Positions 58,358 to 64,000 of a stretch of DNA of 64,000 nt are shown one piece after another. The notes below the pieces were generated by a model. The model made no database searches, was not told the DNA's origin, and was given only the letters and a program-made list of their open reading frames with translations. The first letter of the stretch is position 1. Each line of letters opens with the position of its first letter. Source of the DNA: Alnus glutinosa (taxonomy: Eukaryota; Streptophyta; Magnoliopsida; Fagales; Betulaceae); NCBI RefSeq assembly GCF_958979055.1, contig NC_084899.1:1252501-1316500 (forward strand), read 5' to 3'. Made by a program: the position numbers and the translations under genes.

Positions 58358-59043
58358 TATGCTTCGTTTGTTTCGGTGTAAAATGGTTTTCGTCGTAAAA
58401 TAGTTTTAGGGAAGTCATTTTTCAAAAAAAAAATTTCCGTCGAAATCATTTTCGGTGTTTGGCGCGTACGGAAAATTACAAATATTTTTTATATTTTAAT
58501 TTAATCATATTAATTAAAAAAAATAAATTTTATTCCCAAAATAAAAAATGTTAATATAAAATAATATAAAAATATTTTTTAATATTTGACAGATACAAAT
58601 TCCGCCAAAGTTGCCGGAATCCAGCAGAAAACGGCCGGATCTCGGCCAGTTGACTGGAAACCCGCCGTTCTGGGAGGATCCCGGCCAAATGGCCGGTGAT
58701 CCGGCTATCTGGCCGGGATTCGGCCAAATTGCCGGAGACTCGGCCGCTCTGGCCAGACTGGCCGGAATTTGGCATAGTATCTCTAGAATCCGGCGATGTC
58801 TGCCAAATTTCGCCGGATTCGGAATCTGGCTTATCAAAATCCGACAATATTCAACTGCTTGAATGTAAAATTCGACTGTGTTGTTTAAAAAAGAGTTGAC
58901 TGCATCTACCATCTAAGGAAATCATTTTCAGAAATTTATTAAGCATTTTTGATCAAACGGAAATCATTTTCCGGTTGACCATTATTTTCGTCACTACCAA
59001 ACACTGAAAAATACCGAAATCATTTTACGCCGAAACAAACGAA

Positions 59044-59048
<5 letters not shown>
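58358..59048. mobile_element. TIR element with CCGG-rich core
   Basis: Inverted ends TATGCTTCGTTTGTTTCGG (both sides; one change downstream) bound ~690 bp. The flanks are AT-rich, but the core 58610-58830 is dense in GGCC/CCGG words (ggccggaat, ggatcccggccaaatggccgg), forming degenerate ~20-30 base repeats with internal dyad symmetry. Frames are open on both strands because of the repeat; I call no gene. A (TA)n tract follows at 59047-59074. Confidence 0.65.
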
Positions 59049-59074
<26 letters not shown>

Positions 59075-59077
<3 letters not shown>

Positions 59078-59813
59078 CTCCATTTGACATTTGTCTTTAG
59101 GGCATATAATTTTTTTGTGTTTCTAATAAAAATACATGTGAAATACCTTTTGAACAAAGACTGCTACTTTTCACACTCCAGAAGATAAAAAAAATTAGCC
59201 AAACATATTACATCAGCCAGTATGAAAATTTATGTGATAAATGAATGTGAAAGAAACATCATCTTCAATAAAGCTGACTCATTGCTGAGATACATCTGAG
59301 AAAATTCTATATGATATTAATTTTTTTTTTTTTTTTTTAAAGAAAAAAAGAAAAAGGTTATTACATCGCTTTTAAAAACAAATTGCTTTCACATACAACA
59401 AATATTGGCCTATGAGATGCATTTGCAGTTGCTAATTACAATAAAAACCCTCACTACAAGACCTGAAAACCCAATAAAGAAAAGAAAGAAAAGAAAAGGA
59501 AAGGCCAATGCCGGTACGACGGATACCGGACACCGATGCCCCATAAAGCTGCACATGATCACATTAAATCGTGATATGGCATCTTAACAAATACCCCTGG
59601 CGTTGATATAACGCAAGGGGGAAAATGAATTGACCCAGAAGCTAAACCAAGACACCTCTGGGTTGATGTAGTATGTACTATACACATGAATGACAAAAAA
59701 GAGTAAGATTATATGCACATGTTTAGGAACATCGATTGATGATTGATGTGCGGCGGATCCCACAGGCAGCGATGAGAACAAGATTTGAGCAGCCAAAACC
59801 ATAATCATGAACA
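59075..59813. other. Intergenic / myosin 3' UTR
   Basis: AT-rich sequence with a T-run at 59321-59338. 59600-59813 is probably the 3' UTR of the myosin gene. No other gene is seen. Confidence 0.45.
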
Positions 59814-60914
59814 TCACTCTGCGCGTGGAAGCAAAAACCCAAACCCCGAGTTTTCACGAATTAAGGGAGGAGGATCGATGTCGGCTATATCTACTTGTTG
59901 CATTGACTTGGAGATGTCATCCACAGAGAATGGGATGCTGCATTAATATGTATATAATGTAAATAAACACATAATAAATTGTATATAGGAATGGAGACAG
60001 AAAATCGAGTGAAAAGGAGGGTAATGTAAAAACAGTACCTTGAGTCATCATCTAATAGGAACGAACTACTCACAGCATTGCTAGAATCCTCAGTCATCAT
60101 AACTCTCATGCGCGAAATAACCTGTAAAATTAGAGAAGAGTATCTGTATGACAATGACATACACCTATCTGAAAAACAGAACTTTCAGCAACCCAAAGGC
60201 AAGGAAATAGGTTAAAAACTAAAAGCTATTCACTGCTAATCAAACTCAACTTACATCCGAAGACACACTGTGTGTGCCATATTTGTCATCCCAATACATT
60301 GTACTGATCCTGTATAACTGTTGTATGCTGAGCACCTGAAGAAGCAGGCAAGGAGCAAGCAATAACATTGAGAAAAAGAACCAAGAAAAGAAACATGAAT
60401 CAAAGCTTAGTACTGAGAAATTTTGCAGAGAAGAGGCACTAACAGGACAAAGTTCCTTTGTTATTTCATTCAAACTCTTCTTTGGTTTTTGATGTATGAC
60501 CTGAGTTGTTAAGAAATTGAAAGAAAGGAGCCGGTCAGCAAATATAAAAATAAAATTACAACTATGAGTTATTGGGTATGGAAGGCTGATACAAATGAAG
60601 CTTACTAGGAATCCAACAGCCTGCCTGATATGCTTCAGTTCATCCCAAGCTGAGCCTGCATACTGTACACGAGGATTTCAGTAAGAGAAATGAAAGAGTG
60701 CAGGGCATAAAGTTCACACAATTTTGCATAGTGCTCACATCCTCAGTAGCCTCGTAGCACCAGTGTTCTAATTCAGCCAGACCCGCTTTTACATACTCCC
60801 CATTACTGAATGAACAACACTCACGCCGCAAAAGAAGACTGCAGCAGGAAGGAAAATTTTGTTTTTTTATAGGAATTGACTAGTAGCTTATGACTGCAAG
60901 ATAAGAATAAATGC

Positions 60915-60974
<60 letters not shown>

Positions 60975-63900
60975 GACACATCTACCTGTTGAATAGCTGA
61001 ACATTGATGAATGAGAATATCTGAGTGAACACTTTACGGACTAAGAATGGGGGCACCTGTGATGCCAGACCATATTAGAGAATAATCCTGTTCCAACAAA
61101 GAAAACAATTGCAGACATTCTAGGTGAAACTGCAGAACTCACATAGTTTGCTTTCATTGTCTTCAAAAAATTGTCTAAGCTTTTAACAATGCTCTGCCAA
61201 TGAGCAATTAAAGCTTGCTGAGCAACGGCATTAGCTTGGGAACGCCCTTTCACTAAACTTCCCCGTGATGTCCTGGGTGCCTGTGTAATATGGAACAAAC
61301 AAATGAAAAAATGAAGAGATTTTTGCTTGTTATCCTACTTGTTATTCCCTTCCCTCAAGAAGTGGGATCAACACATCAAAAGTAGTGATCATACCCAACA
61401 GCTTTTGGAGTGTCTGCATATATAATGACATGTATGGAGATGTGTGTGTTAGTGTTGTGAGTGATTTTATGGCACATGGACAAAAACTCTTATTTTCCTT
61501 TTTATTTTGACACTTTGAGGATGTCATGAGCTGCCTCATCATCTAAACCATGGTTTTTGACCTTCCAATAAGGACAACAGAAGTCGGGATTTCTCCACAG
61601 CATTTAAAAAAGAGTTGTCCAAAGGTGTTCAAATGAATGTTTCTAATTTTGCTAAAACAAGAACATGGAAATATAGTGGATATTATGTATCTACTGATAC
61701 TGATAATGCTAGATCACTATAACAAGCCATCATTAGACTGCTTCAATCAGTTGCCTTTTACTGTCTAGTGAAAGTAATATCAATTGTAGCATGCACAATA
61801 AAATAATATTAAGCGCTACCTGGATACATAATCCAAGTAAGGGAGAGATCTCTTTCTTTAGATTGTCTCTTATCATTCCATATATCTTCTCAAGGAAGGC
61901 AGTAAGCTGCTGCTTAAACAATAATGCTGGATACTTGGCCTCAACTTGCCGCAAGTCATCAAGTCTACCAAGCCCTCGTCCGTTGAGAAATGATGAGAGC
62001 CCAGCACTTTGAGGAGATGCCCTTAAACCCTAGATTTCACAAAGAGGGGAAAGGAAAAGTAGGAAGAATAAATAAGAAACGACAAGAAATAAAACCCTGG
62101 AAGAAACATGTATGAGGTTATATGATCGATTCATACTTGAGACACCCTTCCGAAAAGAGAAGCTGTTGCAGTTCTCCGCCGTTGTGGAGTCAAGCTAGCT
62201 GCTCCACTTGCTTTGAGAGTGTGTTGTAGGAGAAACAATAAAGTTGATGTATTACATAACCAATAGGCTAACACATCATTATTATCTGGGACCTTTGATA
62301 AATAAAACTCACCAGCATTAGAAACATGAAATGCTATTTTGGATAAATTTCAGCATAGAAGAGTTGAAACTTGAATATAATTCGGCAAATGGACAGATAC
62401 ATATCTTATAAAACCGACAAAACTGAAACTTACCTCTAAGGCTGAAGCTATTGATTGAATGATACGATCAAAAACACTAGTTCTTTCAACTTCGAATGAC
62501 CTCCAGTGAAGAAGGCATTTGTATATGACACAAGCAGCAATTGGTTTGCCCCCAGAAAATCCCAAATCTTGAGATATGCATTTGATCAGAAGCTCCTGGT
62601 TCTCCTGTACCACAAAAGCAGAGTACAAGAAACAAATCAGAAAAAGAAAAATAAATACCAAACAAGATTTTGACTATGCATCTGAGATACATATCGTTCA
62701 CGTTACGTAGGGGCACCTTACACTTTCATTTCAATAAACTTTTAATTACTTATAAAAAAAAAATACATATCGTTCACGCATGACAATGGCCACTTACCTG
62801 CTGCTTCTCATTAAGAGATTTCTGTGGTTTTTCCTCTGATTCAGGTTCTCGTGCATTTGATATAGCAAGAGTCATATCCTGAAACAAATAAGAGACCATA
62901 AGAATTAACAGTTCTTCCTCATTAATGTATATTATCAGAAGGAACAATGTCCTCTTACTGATGCAACCTTGGCTTCTCCATTCTGAACATTCCCATTCTC
63001 TGGTGTTCTCTGTAAAATTCAAGAAACAACACGTATTTCAATTGATTAGTATATTATAATGAAAGGAAATTATAATAAATAGTGAAAATTCCATTGATAC
63101 CTGAATAATCACAGTCTTTGATCTCGCAGACAAAGGTTTCCCAGTTGGTGACAAGGTCAGTGCCTGCTGTCGAAGTACTTGATTCTCCGACTCTGAATTG
63201 GAAAGTTTCTCTTCTAACCTGAATAATAATAAATATGCCAACTTCAGAAACAGTTTAAAATTTTAGCAAAAGAAATATGTTTATGCAGGCAAAAGAGAGA
63301 AAATGAGATGCTCTTGCTCGCATGCATGCAGATACGCATGGGATGCTCTCTCTCTCTCTCTCTCTCTCTAAAAGACTAAATTACTTGACCATAGTGGACA
63401 ATTAGGATCCAACTAATGCAGCTGGACTCAACTAAACAGACAGAAAAGGTGGGTTGAGTCGATGAGGTATGGAGTCATTACTGTAATCACTATGATAACA
63501 ATACTCGACAACTATAGAGTTTAGTTCTAAAGAGTGCTACAAACCTCTGCACAGATTCCTGAAGCTGATCCACTTTTTGCTCTGCATCTTCAAGTTTTTT
63601 AGCCAGCTCAGCATTTCTAGCCTCAGCATCTATAGAAGCTTTCCCGGCCTCCTCTGCTGCCTGTCTTTCTGATAGGAGTAAAGCCTGCACAGTGAGAATG
63701 GTTCATTAAGTCGGTGGAATCCACAGGTTCCATCTCTAAGTCACTCATAGTAAATAATGCTAAACGCGATAATGAGATGACGATATGATATTCCTGAAGT
63801 GGTGGAATGATAATCACATTTTTTGGGTTCTAACCATCAAGTATAACACTATGCTAAACTCTACCCAACCCCTTACCACCCGAACCAAGGGACAACGGCA

Positions 63901-64000
63901 ATAAAAAAAGTGGTTATTATGACTACCATTTCAACTTCAAATGATTCCAAGCATACGGGAAAATGGACAGCTTGATCAACTCAAATTAAGCTAAAGATGA
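59814..64000 (-). CDS. Class XI myosin, C-terminal part (gene continues past the window)
   Basis: Fifteen exons are readable: 63684-63545, 63218-63101, 63009-62959, 62878-62798, 62604-62434, 62292-62137, 62029-61820, 61280-61143, 61056-60986, 60838-60739, 60662-60606, 60500-60444, 60335-60255, 60121-60039, 59937-59814. All have GT-AG borders and the joined frame gives 545 residues to a TGA. The first visible exon is coiled coil ([27 protein letters not shown]), followed by a Ser/Pro linker and then the globular tail with the DIL (dilute) domain: [74 protein letters not shown]. Class XI myosins move organelles and vesicles along actin; the tail binds cargo. The motor head, IQ motifs and most of the coiled coil lie beyond 64000. 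63690-64000 is intron. Confidence 0.93.
60918..60970. repeat. (AG)n microsatellite in a myosin intron
   Basis: About 25 AG units between the exons ending at 60838 and starting at 60986. It lies 15 bases from the upstream exon's donor site on the coding strand, where it reads as CT repeats. Confidence 0.95.

Noticed and set aside
58514-58912. Frames of 132, 98 and 83 codons in the CCGG-rich core
   Set aside because: Open on both strands because of repeat composition; no conserved domain.
1-64000. tRNA, rRNA, CRISPR or bacterial-type operon features
   Set aside because: None seen on either strand; the window is plant nuclear sequence.

Overview
This is a window of plant nuclear DNA: AT-rich, with GT-AG introns, poly-A and microsatellite tracts, and many plant-type transposable elements. 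The neighbouring genes (a PMI1-RELATED1-like protein, a class XI myosin, a plant glycerophosphocholine acyltransferase, an ankyrin/PGG protein) fit a eudicot. A woody rosid is my best guess, but the sequence does not settle the species.

The left half (1-36.6 kb) is a phenylalanine ammonia-lyase (PAL) cluster. Four intact, intronless, nearly identical PAL genes each encode 770 residues. PAL-A (773-3085) is on the minus strand and is divergent from three direct tandem copies on the plus strand: PAL-B (10444-12756), PAL-C (22951-25263) and PAL-D (34304-36616). All four have a TATAAATA box about 100 bp before the ATG and ACCAACC (AC-element, MYB-type) motifs just upstream. All four carry the same 43-residue C-terminal extension, and their overall sequence resembles gymnosperm-type intronless PAL more than the common intron-containing angiosperm type. 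The intervals between B and C and between C and D are copies of one another, now separated by lineage-specific insertions: a ~4.8 kb long-TIR element carrying a two-exon Myb/SANT-like gene in B-C, and a gag-only LTR retrotransposon in C-D. Scattered nucleotide differences link different pairs of copies in different parts of the gene, which suggests gene conversion.

The right half (37-64 kb) holds four host genes. They are an ankyrin-repeat/PGG membrane protein (37358-39006, plus), a PMIR1-like protein with an NT-C2 domain and a LysM-like C-terminus (40591-44126, minus), an eight-exon GPC1-type acyltransferase (52898-57728, plus) with a LINE in one intron, and the 3' part of a class XI myosin (59814 to beyond 64000, minus), of which I resolve 15 exons. 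Between them lie a 5'-truncated LINE with a 15-bp target-site duplication, a decayed endogenous caulimovirid fragment, and several non-autonomous DNA elements.

Functionally the PAL cluster is the main feature: it multiplies the entry enzyme of phenylpropanoid metabolism, each copy with its own similar promoter. The other genes (chloroplast/nuclear positioning, phospholipid remodelling, organelle transport, a defence-type ankyrin protein) look like ordinary neighbours, not pathway partners. Exon boundaries come from reading splice signals and protein continuity by eye; transposon classes come from visible termini and direct repeats. No database search was made.
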